Shown one piece after another: positions 23,751-32,850 of a DNA stretch of 64,000 bases. The DNA is from Pseudomonas sp. PB106 (GTDB lineage: Bacteria > Pseudomonadota > Gammaproteobacteria > Pseudomonadales > Pseudomonadaceae), in assembly GCF_009764645.1 (NCBI RefSeq), contig NZ_RWIM01000131.1, positions 1 through 64,000 on the forward strand, given 5' to 3'. Position numbers and translations under genes: made by a program. The notes beneath the pieces are model-generated. The model made no database searches and was not told the origin of the DNA. It was given only the letters and a program-made list of their open reading frames with translations. Each line of letters starts with the position of its first letter. The stretch's first letter is position 1.

Positions 23751-23854
23751 GATCGTTCCCACGCTCTGCGTGGGAATGCCGCCATGGACGCTCCGCGTCC
23801 ACTGTGACGCGGAGCGTCACGGGATGCGTTCCCACGCAGAGCGTGGGAACGATC
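23751..23854. repeat. Large palindromic intergenic repeat (type B)
   Basis: Outer arms GATCGTTCCCACGCTCTGCG and complement enclose GACGCTCCGCGTCC. It ends two bases from the cysA stop codon, so it probably forms the 3' end of the sulfate-transport transcript. Confidence 0.82.
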
Positions 23855-23856
23855 AG

Positions 23857-24846
23857 TTAAAGGCTGGCGACTTTCTGCCAGACCTTCGGTTTGAAGAACA
23901 GGGTTTCACCCTTGGCCAAACCAATCAGGCTGTCGTGATCTTTCACCACTTCGGCCTCGATCAAATCCGTCTGCCCCTCAACCTTCAGCGTCACCCGCGT
24001 GGTCGCGCCCAACGGCCGGATATCACGCACCTCAGCCGCATGGTGATCCTCCAGCTCATGTTTGGACAACGACACCTCATGCGGGCGGAACAGCACATGA
24101 TTGTCGTCGCTCAGCAGCAAGCGGTTCGAATCCCCAAGGAAGTGATAAACAAAGTCGCTGGCCGGGTTTTCGTAGACGTCGCCCGGTGAGCCGATTTGCT
24201 CGATCACACCTTTGTTCATCACCACGATACGGTCAGCAACCTCCATCGCCTCTTCCTGGTCGTGGGTCACGAACACCGAGGTCAGGTTGATGTCTTCGTG
24301 CAGACGGGCGAGCCAGCGACGCAGCTCTTTACGCACCTTGGCGTCGAGGGCGCCAAACGGCTCGTCCAGTAGCAGCACTTTCGGTTCAACCGCCAAGGCG
24401 CGGGCCAAAGCAATCCGCTGACGCTGTCCACCGGACAACTGCTCCGGATAACGATCCGACAGCCAATCCAGTTGCACCATGTTCAGCAGTTCGTGAACCT
24501 TGACCGCGATCTGGCTTTCGCTCGGGCGTTGGTTTTTCGGTTTCATGCGCAGGCCGAAAGCGACGTTGTCGAACACGGTCATGTGGCGGAACAAGGCGTA
24601 GTGCTGGAACACGAAACCGACGTTGCGATCACGCACATCGTGGCCGGAGACATCTTCACCGTGGAACACGATGTTGCCCTGATCCGGGGTTTCCAGACCG
24701 GCAATAATCCGCAGCAGCGTGGTCTTGCCACAGCCCGATGGGCCGAGCAGCGCGACCAGTTCACCGCTGTGAATGTCCAGGCTGATGTTGTCCAGCGCCT
24801 TGAACGCATTGAAATTCTTGCTGACGTTACGCACTTCGATCGACAT
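23857..24846 (-). CDS. cysA: Sulfate/thiosulfate ABC transporter ATP-binding protein CysA
   Basis: CysA powers high-affinity sulfate and thiosulfate import with CysT and CysW. The 329-residue protein has Walker A GPSGCGKTTLLR, Q-loop VFQHYALFRHMT, signature LSGGQRQRIALARAL, Walker B VLLLDEPFGALD and the H-loop VTHDQEEA, then a C-terminal regulatory segment ending in FFKPKVWQKVASL. SIEVRNVSKNFNAFKAL at the N-terminus is typical of CysA. It lies three bases after cysW and is the last gene of the unit. Confidence 0.95.
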   Translation of the reverse strand: MSIEVRNVSKNFNAFKALDNISLDIHSGELVALLGPSGCGKTTLLRIIAGLETPDQGNIVFHGEDVSGHDVRDRNVGFVFQHYALFRHMTVFDNVAFGLRMKPKNQRPSESQIAVKVHELLNMVQLDWLSDRYPEQLSGGQRQRIALARALAVEPKVLLLDEPFGALDAKVRKELRRWLARLHEDINLTSVFVTHDQEEAMEVADRIVVMNKGVIEQIGSPGDVYENPASDFVYHFLGDSNRLLLSDDNHVLFRPHEVSLSKHELEDHHAAEVRDIRPLGATTRVTLKVEGQTDLIEAEVVKDHDSLIGLAKGETLFFKPKVWQKVASL

Positions 24847-24849
24847 GAA

Positions 24850-25722
24850 TTATTCCTCCGCGGCGCTGGCGCGCAGGCGGTTGATACGGTTTTCGCTCCA
24901 CTGCTTGGCCAGCAGGATGAAGAGCGCCAGGATCAGCAACAGGCTCGCCACGGCGAACGCGGCCACGTGGTTGTATTCGTTGTAGAGGATCTCGACGTGC
25001 AGCGGCAAGGTGTTGGTCACCCCGCGAATGTGCCCGGAGACCACCGACACCGCACCGAATTCACCCATGGCCCGCGCGGTACACAGCACCACGCCATAGA
25101 TCAGGCCCCACTTGATGTTCGGCACGGTGACATGCCAGAACATCTGCCAGCCATTGGCACCGAGCAGGCGCGCGGCTTCTTCCTCCTGAGTGCCTTGCTC
25201 CTGCATCAACGGAATCAGCTCACGGGCCACGAATGGCACGGTGACGAAGATCGTCGCCAGCACAATGCCCGGCAGGGCGAAGACGATCTGGATGTCGTGA
25301 TCCTGCAACCACGGCCCGAACAGGCCTTGCGCGCCAAACATCAGCACGTAGACCAGACCGGCGATCACCGGCGATACCGAAAACGGCAGGTCGATTAGCG
25401 TCACCAGCATGCTCTTGCCACGGAACGAGTATTTGCTCACGCACCACGCGGCGCTGACGCCGAACACCAGGTTCAGCGGCACCGAAATCAGTACGGCGAA
25501 CACGGTGAGTTTCAGTGCCGATAGGGCATCCGGTTCAAAGATCGCAGTGAAGAATGCACCGAGGCCATTCTTCAAACCCTGCGATACGACGATGAACAGC
25601 GGCAGCAGCAGAAACAGGAAGAAGACCAGCCAGCCAAGACCGATCAAGACTCTGCGCGAAGTGGCGCTGCCACGGCGTGCAGCGTTGGCCGAAGAGGCGG
25701 CCGCAATAGACGATTGGGACAT
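24850..25722 (-). CDS. cysW: Sulfate ABC transporter permease CysW
   Basis: CysW is one of the two inner-membrane permeases of the sulfate importer. The 290-residue protein has about six spans and the EAA-type loop QEEEAARLLGANGWQMFWHVTVPNIKW. The motif GAVSVVSGHIRGVTNTLPLHVEILY near the C-terminus is characteristic of CysW and separates it from CysT. It follows cysT by 13 bases and precedes cysA. Confidence 0.95.
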   Translation of the reverse strand: MSQSSIAAASSANAARRGSATSRRVLIGLGWLVFFLFLLLPLFIVVSQGLKNGLGAFFTAIFEPDALSALKLTVFAVLISVPLNLVFGVSAAWCVSKYSFRGKSMLVTLIDLPFSVSPVIAGLVYVLMFGAQGLFGPWLQDHDIQIVFALPGIVLATIFVTVPFVARELIPLMQEQGTQEEEAARLLGANGWQMFWHVTVPNIKWGLIYGVVLCTARAMGEFGAVSVVSGHIRGVTNTLPLHVEILYNEYNHVAAFAVASLLLILALFILLAKQWSENRINRLRASAAEE

Positions 25723-25735
25723 GGTTCGCGCCTCC

Positions 25736-26554
25736 TTATGGGGTTTCGATGCGCCGCTGCAGCAAGTTGATCAGCAGCAACAGGACGAAGGAAACCACCA
25801 GCATCAACACGCCGATGGCGGTGGCGCCGGTGTAATCGTATTGGTCGAGTTTGACCATGATCAGCAGCGGCAGAATCTCGGTTTTCATCGGCATGTTGCC
25901 GGCGATGAAAATCACCGAACCGTACTCGCCGACACCACGGGCAAAGGCCAGGGCAAAACCAGTGAGCCAGGCGGGCAGCAGCGCGGGGACGAGAATATGG
26001 CGGAACACCTGCAAAGGCTTCGCACCGAGGCACGCGGCGGCTTCTTCGACTTCACGGGGAATGTCGGCCAGCACCGGTTGCACTGTGCGCACCACGAACG
26101 GCAACGTGACGAAGGTCAGCGCGAGGGTGATACCGAGTGGGGTGTAGGCGATTTTGAAGCCGAGATCAGCGGCGAATTGCCCGACCAGACCGGCCGGCGC
26201 GTACAACGCGGTCAGCGCGATACCGGCAACGGCGGTTGGCAGCGCGAACGGCAGATCGATCATCGCGTCGATCACCTTGCGCCCCGGGAAGGTGTAGCGC
26301 ACCAGCACCCACGCCAGCAACGTGCCGATGATGCCGTTGATGATCGCGGCACACAGCGCAGTGCCGAAGCTCAGCTTCAACGCGGCCAGCACGCGCGGTG
26401 CGGAGATGATCGCCCAGAACTGATCCCAGGTGAGTTGAGCGGCGTGGACGAACATCGCCGCCAGCGGGATAAGCACAATCAGGCTGAGGTACACCAAGGT
26501 GTAGCCCAGCGTCAGCCCGAAGCCGGGTATGACGGGGGAGATACGACGCGACAT
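25736..26554 (-). CDS. cysT: Sulfate ABC transporter permease CysT
   Basis: CysT (also named CysU) pairs with CysW to form the sulfate channel. The 272-residue protein begins RRISPVIPGFGLTLGYTLVY, has about six spans, the EAA loop REVEEAAACLGAKPLQVFRHI and the GSVIFIAGNMPMKTEI segment found in CysT. AAGGA precedes the start. A REP pair separates it from sbp, but a common transcript from the oscA/sbp side is likely. Confidence 0.95.
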   Translation of the reverse strand: MSRRISPVIPGFGLTLGYTLVYLSLIVLIPLAAMFVHAAQLTWDQFWAIISAPRVLAALKLSFGTALCAAIINGIIGTLLAWVLVRYTFPGRKVIDAMIDLPFALPTAVAGIALTALYAPAGLVGQFAADLGFKIAYTPLGITLALTFVTLPFVVRTVQPVLADIPREVEEAAACLGAKPLQVFRHILVPALLPAWLTGFALAFARGVGEYGSVIFIAGNMPMKTEILPLLIMVKLDQYDYTGATAIGVLMLVVSFVLLLLINLLQRRIETP

Positions 26555-26592
26555 AAAAGTCCTTGGTTAAAAAGCATTCCGCTGAACGCACC

Positions 26593-26686
26593 AATGTGGG
26601 AGCGAGCTTGCTCGCGAAGAGGGAGTATCAGCCAACTCTACGTCGTCTGACACTCCGCTTTCGCGAGCAAGCTCGCTCCCACATTT
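26593..26686. repeat. Paired REP element (type E)
   Basis: Inverted arms with GTGGGAGCGAGCTTGCTCGC lie between sbp and cysT within the presumed operon. Such elements may adjust the relative level of upstream and downstream messages, here making Sbp more abundant than the permeases. Confidence 0.82.
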
Positions 26687-26727
26687 TTCGCGCCTGGCTT
26701 CAGGCTTGATGTGTGGCTGAAGTCAGA

Positions 26728-27741
26728 TTACTGCGCCTGATAAATCTGGTCGAACACGCCGCCGTCGTTGAAGAATTTCGGTTGCGCGGTTTTCCAGCCG
26801 CCGAAGTCTTTGTCGATGGTCACCAGCTCGAGTTTCGGGAACTGCTGGGCGTACTTCGCGGCCACGTCCTTGTCACGCGGACGGTAGAAGTTCTTCGCGG
26901 CAATTTCCTGACCAGCCGGGCTGTACAGGTGCTTCAGATAGGCTTCGGCGATCTGCTCGTTGCCTTTCTTCTCGGCGTTTTTGTCGACCACGGCTACCGG
27001 TGGCTCGGCGAGGATCGACAGCGAAGGCACGACGATGTCGAACTTGTCAGCGCCGCCATCTTCTTTCAGGGCCAGGAACGCTTCGTTTTCCCAGGCCAGC
27101 AACACGTCGCCCTGACCGTTGTTGACGAAGGTGATGGTCGAACCGCGCGCACCGGTGTCGAGGATCGGTACGTGCTTGAACAGGGTCTGCACATATTCTT
27201 TGGCTTTGGCTTCGTCACCGCCGTTGGCTTTCAGGCCGTAGGCCCATGCAGCGAGGAAGTTCCAGCGTGCGCCGCCGGAGGTTTTCGGGTTCGGGGTGAT
27301 CACCGAGACGTCGTTCTTGACCAGATCGCCCCAGTCCTTGATGCCTTTCGGATTGCCCTTGCGAACCAGGAAGACGATGGTCGAGGTGTACGGCGTGCTC
27401 GCTTCCGGCAGACGCTTCTGCCAGTCGGCGGGCAGGGTCTTGCCGAGTTTGGCGATTTCGTCGATGTCGCCGGCCAGGGCCAGGGTTACTACGTCGGCGC
27501 GCAGACCGTCGATCACCGCACGGCCCTGCTTGCCCGAGCCACCGTGGGATTGCTGGATTTTCACGGTGTCGCCGGCGTGATCTTTCTGCCAGAACTTGAT
27601 GAATTCAGCGTTGTAGTCCTGATACAGCTCGCGCGTCGGGTCATACGACACGTTGAGCAGTTCGTAATCCTTGGCAACCGCGGAACCGGCAAACACAGCG
27701 CTGGCCAGGGCGGCCAAAGCGTAACGGCGAATCGACGACAT
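26728..27741 (-). CDS. sbp: Periplasmic sulfate-binding protein Sbp
   Basis: Sbp binds sulfate in the periplasm and delivers it to CysTWA. The 337-residue protein has a signal peptide (ALASAVFAGSAVAKD) followed by the conserved LLNVSYDPTRELYQDYN and QSHGGSGKQGRAV motifs, the latter part of the anion site, and TPNPKTSGGARWNFLAAW. AGGAG precedes the start. It lies downstream of oscA and upstream of cysT, in the order I recall from P. aeruginosa. Confidence 0.95.
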   Translation of the reverse strand: MSSIRRYALAALASAVFAGSAVAKDYELLNVSYDPTRELYQDYNAEFIKFWQKDHAGDTVKIQQSHGGSGKQGRAVIDGLRADVVTLALAGDIDEIAKLGKTLPADWQKRLPEASTPYTSTIVFLVRKGNPKGIKDWGDLVKNDVSVITPNPKTSGGARWNFLAAWAYGLKANGGDEAKAKEYVQTLFKHVPILDTGARGSTITFVNNGQGDVLLAWENEAFLALKEDGGADKFDIVVPSLSILAEPPVAVVDKNAEKKGNEQIAEAYLKHLYSPAGQEIAAKNFYRPRDKDVAAKYAQQFPKLELVTIDKDFGGWKTAQPKFFNDGGVFDQIYQAQ

Positions 27742-27808
27742 GGTGAAAGCTCCTGGAATTCTGGTGGTGGCTTTTTCTTATGTATTTCGTAAATCGTGTT
27801 GCCGGTTC

Positions 27809-27891
27809 AAAGATCGTCCGATCGCGGCCCGAACCTGCGGCAGCTCCTACACACAGCCCCCTGTAGGAGCTGCCGCAGGCTGCGATCTTTT
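27809..27891. repeat. Paired REP element (type C)
   Basis: Arms AAAGATCG and CGATCTTT enclose GGCAGCTCCTAC and its complement, with a small insertion in the left arm. It lies between oscA and sbp. Confidence 0.75.
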
Positions 27892-27900
27892 GGCTTCAAC

Positions 27901-28083
27901 TCAGCCCGGTTGCTTGCCCGGTTGCTGCAAACGGAATTTCTCTTTGCGTTCGATCTGCACGACCTGCGCGTTGTGCACAGTGATCTCCACCGCGCCGAAA
28001 CGCAGATCGCGCAAGGCACTCTGGATTTCACGCAAGATGGTGCTTTCGTCCTGACCGTCAACGCTGCGAAGGGATGCGCTCAT
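27901..28083 (-). CDS. oscA: Small DUF2292 protein OscA
   Basis: This 60-residue protein matches the DUF2292/YezD family: ESTILREIQSALRDLRFG, then VEITVHNAQVVQIERKEK. In P. corrugata a gene of this kind beside sbp, named oscA, is needed for use of organosulfur sources during chromate stress; the biochemical role is unknown. AAGGAG lies seven bases before the ATG. A perfect inverted repeat ATTCTTAAA-N7-TTTAAGAAT is 83-107 bases upstream, suggesting that a regulator acts on the oscA-sbp-cysTWA unit. Confidence 0.87.
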   Translation of the reverse strand: MSASLRSVDGQDESTILREIQSALRDLRFGAVEITVHNAQVVQIERKEKFRLQQPGKQPG

Positions 28084-28163
28084 GGTGCTGCTCCTTTGAA
28101 TGGGATGTGCCTGGCAGTGGGCGGCACTGCGTTCGGCGTGGGAGCAATATAAGAGAGGCGCGG

Positions 28164-28190
28164 ATATTCTTAAAAAGACTATTTAAGAAT
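28164..28190. promoter_or_regulatory. Inverted repeat upstream of oscA
   Basis: ATTCTTAAA (28166-28174) and TTTAAGAAT (28182-28190) are perfect inverted copies with a seven-base spacer, in an otherwise AT-rich patch. Similar GAATAT-containing sequences occur upstream of tonB, sftP and atsK. A CysB-type or sulfur-starvation regulator is the natural suspect, but no binding is shown. Confidence 0.5.
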
Positions 28191-28210
28191 GTTTATATAA
28201 CTGAAAAACT

Positions 28211-28312
28211 GATCGTTCCCACGCTCTGCGTGGGAATGCAGCCGGCGGCGCTCTGCGGCGCGATTTTGAGGGACGCAGAGCGTCCCAAATGGTATTCCCG
28301 CGTAGAGCGCAC
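28211..28312. repeat. Large palindromic intergenic repeat (type B), degenerate
   Basis: The left arm GATCGTTCCCACGCTCTGCG is intact; the right arm is altered (GTATTCCCGCGTAGAGCGCA), so this copy is diverged from those at 11.2, 23.8 and 44.4 kb. Confidence 0.75.
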
Positions 28313-28329
28313 GGATAAATTTGCTCTGC

Positions 28330-30261
28330 TTATCCAATCACCGGAGCTATCGCCCAATCTATCTCCTGCGCCGGAACCGGCCGCCCAAACCAGTACCCCT
28401 GCCCCAGATCACATTCCTGCTCAAGCAAAAACACCGCCTGTTCAACCTGTTCGATACCCTCGGCATGCACCTGCATGCCCATGCTCCGCGCCAGCGCGAT
28501 GATTACCCGGACAATCGCCGCATCATCCTCGTCCAACGGCAGCCCGGCGACGAAACCCTGATCGATCTTCAGCTTCTGCACCGGCAAGCGTTTGAGCCGC
28601 AACAACGACGAATAACCGGTGCCGAAATCATCGATGGCCAGACGAATGCCCAACTCGCGCAGACGATGCATCTGTTCCAGCGCCACTTCCGGGTCATCCA
28701 TCACCGCACTTTCGGTGACTTCCAGCTCCAGATAAGCCGGATTCAGCCCGGTGTCATGCAGCACTTGGGCGACCTGCTGATACAGCTCACGCCGGGCGAA
28801 CAGCCGCGAAGAAACGTTCACCGCGACAAACGACAGCACGATGCCGGCCTGCTGCCATTGGCACATCTGCCGACACGCCTGCTGCATCACCCAGGCATCG
28901 ATCTCGGCGATCAGCCCGGTGCGCTCGGCAATCGGGATGAATTCCGCCGGCGACACCAGACCGCGCTGCGGATGCTGCCAGCGCACCAGTGCCTCGACAC
29001 CGATCAGGCGACTGGTTTTCAAGTCATGCACCGGTTGGTAGTAGACGCGCAGTTCCTGCTGCTCCAGCGCGCGGCGCAGTTCGAAAGCGATTTCGACCCG
29101 TTGCTGGGCGTGGGCGGTGAGCTCTTCGGTGTACAAGGCATAACCGTCACGACCGCTGCTCTTGGCTTTGAACAGGGCCGCATCGGCATTGCGCAACAGT
29201 TGCTCGGCGCTCAGCGCGTCGCTGGGGAACAGGCTGATGCCAATGCTGGTGTTGATGAACAGCTCATGCCCGTCGATGCGAAACGGATCCTTGAGCCCAT
29301 CGAGAATGCGTTGCGCCAGCGCCGCTGCCTGCCCCGGTTGTGGACAACTTTCCGCCAGCACGGCGAACTCGTCGCCACCGAGGCGCGCCAGAGTGATCCC
29401 GGGGCCGAACAACGCCAGCAAACGCGCCGCCACAGCCTTGAGCAAACGATCACCAACGTTATGGCCGAGGCTGTCGTTGATCATCTTGAAGTGATCGAGA
29501 TCAAGCATCAGCAAGGCACAGCCGCGCTTGTGGATCTGCGCAGACGCCAGCGCCTGCTCGGCGCGGTCGCTGAACAGCAGGCGATTGGGCAGATCGGTCA
29601 GCGGATCGTGATGGGCGAGATGCTTGAGCTCATGCTCGGAATCCTTGATCGCGCTGATGTCGGAGAACACCGCGACGTAATGGCTGAGCCGGCCTTGATC
29701 ATCGTGAATGACCCGGATGGTTTGCCACTGTGGATAAATTTCGCCGCTTTTACGCCGGTTCCAGATTTCGCCGCTCCACTCCCCTTGCGACTCCAATATG
29801 GCGAACATGGCCTGATAGAAGCCCGGCGGATGATGGCCGGATTTGAACAGGCTCGGCTGCTGACCGAGGACTTCTTCGCGTTGATAACCGGTGATCTCCA
29901 TGAACGCCCGGTTGACGTGGACGATCAGGCCTTGATGGTTGGTGACCAACACCCCTTCGCGGGTGCAATCGAACACCGCAGCAGCTTGGCGCAAGCGCTC
30001 GCGATCGGCATGCCGTTCTCGCAAACGCGCACCGATCCCGAGAAACGCACACAAGCGCGCCCGCGCCAGAAAGATCAGCCCGGCGCTGACTGCCGCAAAC
30101 AGGTAACCGTTGATCAGTTGCCATCGCGCCCGATCGACGGAGCTATCGAAGAAATTGTTTAATAAATGATCAGCAGCTTGCAGCCAAACGACGGCAAGCC
30201 CGAGATAGAGCAGCGCTGCACGCAAGGCATCGCGATATGTGGCAGACATTCGGCTGTCCAT
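28330..30261 (-). CDS. Membrane PAS-GGDEF-EAL cyclic-di-GMP protein
   Basis: The 643-residue protein has two N-terminal membrane spans (about 14-36 and 49-67), a PAS/PAC region (about 90-215, with ITGYQREEVLGQQPSLFKSG), a GGDEF domain with intact LGGDEF and an EAL domain with EALVRWQHP and DDFGTGYSSL. The catalytic EAL motif is intact, so phosphodiesterase activity is plausible. There is no RxxD inhibitory site five residues before GGDEF, so the GGDEF part may be regulatory. Its place between oscA and desA matches P. aeruginosa PA0285 (PipA, a phosphodiesterase) as I recall it; I leave the symbol blank. Confidence 0.88.
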   Translation of the reverse strand: MDSRMSATYRDALRAALLYLGLAVVWLQAADHLLNNFFDSSVDRARWQLINGYLFAAVSAGLIFLARARLCAFLGIGARLRERHADRERLRQAAAVFDCTREGVLVTNHQGLIVHVNRAFMEITGYQREEVLGQQPSLFKSGHHPPGFYQAMFAILESQGEWSGEIWNRRKSGEIYPQWQTIRVIHDDQGRLSHYVAVFSDISAIKDSEHELKHLAHHDPLTDLPNRLLFSDRAEQALASAQIHKRGCALLMLDLDHFKMINDSLGHNVGDRLLKAVAARLLALFGPGITLARLGGDEFAVLAESCPQPGQAAALAQRILDGLKDPFRIDGHELFINTSIGISLFPSDALSAEQLLRNADAALFKAKSSGRDGYALYTEELTAHAQQRVEIAFELRRALEQQELRVYYQPVHDLKTSRLIGVEALVRWQHPQRGLVSPAEFIPIAERTGLIAEIDAWVMQQACRQMCQWQQAGIVLSFVAVNVSSRLFARRELYQQVAQVLHDTGLNPAYLELEVTESAVMDDPEVALEQMHRLRELGIRLAIDDFGTGYSSLLRLKRLPVQKLKIDQGFVAGLPLDEDDAAIVRVIIALARSMGMQVHAEGIEQVEQAVFLLEQECDLGQGYWFGRPVPAQEIDWAIAPVIG

Positions 30262-30395
30262 GTCCCTACAAAAAGGTTGGAATTATAGGTCAAGAAACAT
30301 CCAGCGACTCTTATCTGAAAGGGCGACTGGTTTTATCTGTGTGCTTAGTGATAATGCAACGGCTGTTTTTATCTTTATCGAGGGCCCTATAGCCT

Positions 30396-31580
30396 ATGTG
30401 GTACGAAGGTTTTCTTGGCTTGTCGGCCTGGTCTCTGGTCGCAGTCACCCTGCTGATGACCCACGTGACAATTGTCGCCGTGACGGTCTATCTGCACCGC
30501 TACTCGGCTCATCGCTCGCTTGAGTTGAATGCCGGCCTGAAGCATTTTTTCCGTTTCTGGCTGTGGCTGACCACGGCGCAGAACACCCGCGAGTGGACCG
30601 CCATCCACCGTAAACACCACGCCAAGTGCGAAACCGAAGATGACCCGCACAGCCCGGTCATCAAGGGTTTGTCGACGGTGTTGCGTACCGGCGCCGAGTT
30701 GTACCGCGCCGAAGCACAGAACCCGGAAACCCTGCGCATCTACGGTAAGAATTGCCCGGAAGACTGGATCGAACGCAACCTCTACAGCCGCTACCCGCTG
30801 CTGGGTGTGGCGATCATGGGCGTCATCGACCTGCTGCTGTTCGGCACCATCGGCATCACCATCTGGGCGATCCAGATGATGTGGATCCCGGTGTGGGCTG
30901 CCGGCGTCATCAACGGTCTCGGGCACGCCGTCGGCTACCGCAATTTCGAATGCCGCGATGCGGCGACCAATCTGGTGCCGTGGGGCATCCTGATCGGTGG
31001 CGAAGAACTGCATAACAACCATCACACCTACCCTAATTCGGCCAAGCTGTCGGTGAAGAAGTGGGAGTTCGACCTCGGTTGGGCATGGATCAAAGTCTTC
31101 AGTTTCCTGCGTCTGGCCAAGGTTCAGCGTGTCGCGCCGATTGCCCACCGCGTTGAAGGCAAGGGCAGTCTGGACATGGACACCGCCATGGCGATCCTCA
31201 ACAACCGCTTCCAGATCATGGCCCAGTACCGCAAGTTGGTGATCGGCCCATTGGTCAAACAGGAGCTGGCCAAGGTCGATCATTCGGTGCGTCACCAGTT
31301 CCACCGCGCCAAACGTCTGCTGTCGCGGGAGACCAGCCTGCTGGAAGACCGCCACCACTTGCGCATCCAGAACATGCTCGAGCACAGCCAGGCGCTGAAA
31401 GTAATTTACGAAAAACGCCTGGCCCTGCAGCAGATCTGGGTCAAGACCAGCTCGAATGGCCACGACATGCTCGCCGCCATCAAAGAGTGGATTCACGAAG
31501 CAGAAGCCAGCGGCATCCAGTCCCTGCGTGAATTCGCCGACCAGTTGAAAACCTACTCGCTGCGTCCAGCAGCGGTCTAA
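30396..31580 (+). CDS. desA: Delta-9 fatty-acid desaturase DesA
   Basis: The enzyme introduces a cis double bond in acyl chains of membrane lipids using a di-iron centre. The 394-residue protein has His boxes HRYSAHR (34-40), HRKHH (71-75) and HNNHH, spaced as in stearoyl-CoA-type desaturases, with hydrophobic pairs before the first box and between the second and third. The long C-terminal soluble tail (about 120 residues) is rich in Gln, Arg and His and probably cytoplasmic. The gene is divergent from the GGDEF/EAL gene, as desA (PA0286) is in P. aeruginosa to my memory. Confidence 0.87.
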   Translation: MWYEGFLGLSAWSLVAVTLLMTHVTIVAVTVYLHRYSAHRSLELNAGLKHFFRFWLWLTTAQNTREWTAIHRKHHAKCETEDDPHSPVIKGLSTVLRTGAELYRAEAQNPETLRIYGKNCPEDWIERNLYSRYPLLGVAIMGVIDLLLFGTIGITIWAIQMMWIPVWAAGVINGLGHAVGYRNFECRDAATNLVPWGILIGGEELHNNHHTYPNSAKLSVKKWEFDLGWAWIKVFSFLRLAKVQRVAPIAHRVEGKGSLDMDTAMAILNNRFQIMAQYRKLVIGPLVKQELAKVDHSVRHQFHRAKRLLSRETSLLEDRHHLRIQNMLEHSQALKVIYEKRLALQQIWVKTSSNGHDMLAAIKEWIHEAEASGIQSLREFADQLKTYSLRPAAV

Positions 31581-31724
31581 AGCCATTGATCGGTGCGCCC
31601 GCAACCCGGGCGCACCCTTTGGAACTTCCCCTCCAATCCCCTATCTCAATGACACTTCGCCACCTCCGGCGGGTTGTACCGTGGCCGTTGTCGACTTCCG
31701 GCACGCCTTTTGAGATTGGTGCCG

Positions 31725-32714
31725 ATGGTCAATAACAACCAGAAAGACTCATCCTTGCCGCAGTGGCCAGAAGCCGCGCAAACCCTTATGGCATTGATGC
31801 ACGCCCAAGGCGAAGTCGCCCGCCTGAGCGAGCGCGAGCAACTGTTCAGCTCGCTGCTGGTCAGCGTCAACGCGGTGCTTTGGGCCTTCAACTGGGAAAC
31901 CCGGCAGGTGCTGTACGTCAGCCCCGCCTATGAGCGGATTTTCGGCCATTCCGCAGCGCTTCTGCTGGCCGACTACAACCAGTGGCGCGACAGCATTTAC
32001 CCCGACGATCTTGAATACGCCGAACGCAGCCTCGCCGAAGTGCTGCACAAAGGCGCGGTGGAAGATCGCGAGTACCGGATCATCGCCGCCGACGGCCAAG
32101 TGCGCTGGCTCAGCGACAAATGCTTCATCAATCGCCAGGACGAACCCGGACAACCGGTGATCATCGTCGGCATCGCCGAAGACATCACCGACAAGAAGCA
32201 CATGGAAACCGAGCTGCATCGCTTGGCGACCACCGACGTGCTGACCCAAAGCAGCAATCGCCGGCACTTCTTCGAGTGTGCCCACCGCGAGTTCGAAGAA
32301 GCCCGACTGCAAGGCTCGCCATTGGCGTTTCTGCTGCTGGATATCGATGACTTCAAAGTGATCAACGACAGCTACGGCCATCCGGAGGGTGACAACGTGC
32401 TGCAGCGGATTGCCGAGTGTGGACGGGGGTCGTTGCGGCGCGGCGATCTGTTTGGACGCATTGGCGGCGAAGAGTTTGCCGCAGTGTTTCCGGGTTGTGC
32501 GCCGGACATGGCCATGCAAGTGGCCGAACGGCTACAGCAGGAGATTCAGCGGCTGAGCTTCAGCCATGACGGCCAGACGTTCGGCATTACTGTCAGTCAG
32601 GGCCTGACCAGCCTCACCGAAGAAGACGAAAGCCTCGACAGCCTGTTCGCCCGAGCGGACGCGGCAATGTACGAGGCCAAGCGGCAGGGCAAGAACCGGA
32701 TTATTTCTGCCTGA
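31725..32714 (+). CDS. PAS-GGDEF diguanylate cyclase
   Basis: This 329-residue soluble protein has a PAS domain (about 40-165, with VLYVSPAYERIFGHSA and a PAC tail EDITDKKHME) and a GGDEF domain with intact IGGEEFAAV. An inhibitory site R-R-G-D sits exactly five residues before the GGEEF, so the enzyme should be both active and product-inhibited. I chose the Met at 31725 (MVNNNQ); an ATG at 31674 would add 17 basic residues. The spatial link with desA and the GGDEF/EAL gene is the same as I recall in P. aeruginosa (PA0290). Confidence 0.87.
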   Translation: MVNNNQKDSSLPQWPEAAQTLMALMHAQGEVARLSEREQLFSSLLVSVNAVLWAFNWETRQVLYVSPAYERIFGHSAALLLADYNQWRDSIYPDDLEYAERSLAEVLHKGAVEDREYRIIAADGQVRWLSDKCFINRQDEPGQPVIIVGIAEDITDKKHMETELHRLATTDVLTQSSNRRHFFECAHREFEEARLQGSPLAFLLLDIDDFKVINDSYGHPEGDNVLQRIAECGRGSLRRGDLFGRIGGEEFAAVFPGCAPDMAMQVAERLQQEIQRLSFSHDGQTFGITVSQGLTSLTEEDESLDSLFARADAAMYEAKRQGKNRIISA

Positions 32715-32741
32715 GCCGTATCTCAGCTTCACAGAGATTCA

Positions 32742-32831
32742 TTGTAGGAGTGAGCCTGCTCGCGATAGCGGTGTGTCAAACGAACCGTAGGTGTCTGACA
32801 CTACGCTATCGCGAGCAGGCTCACTCCTACA
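32742..32831. repeat. Paired REP element (type D)
   Basis: Inverted arms with GTAGGAGTGAGCCTGCTCGC and its complement lie between convergent genes; the other copy is at 19087. Confidence 0.85.
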
Positions 32832-32850
32832 GGGGTTTGCGTAAGTCGGG

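Noticed and set aside
28321..30162. 613-codon open frame opposite the GGDEF/EAL gene
   Set aside because: It is an antisense shadow of a well-supported gene in high-GC DNA, with no family motif and a Gln/His/Arg-rich product.
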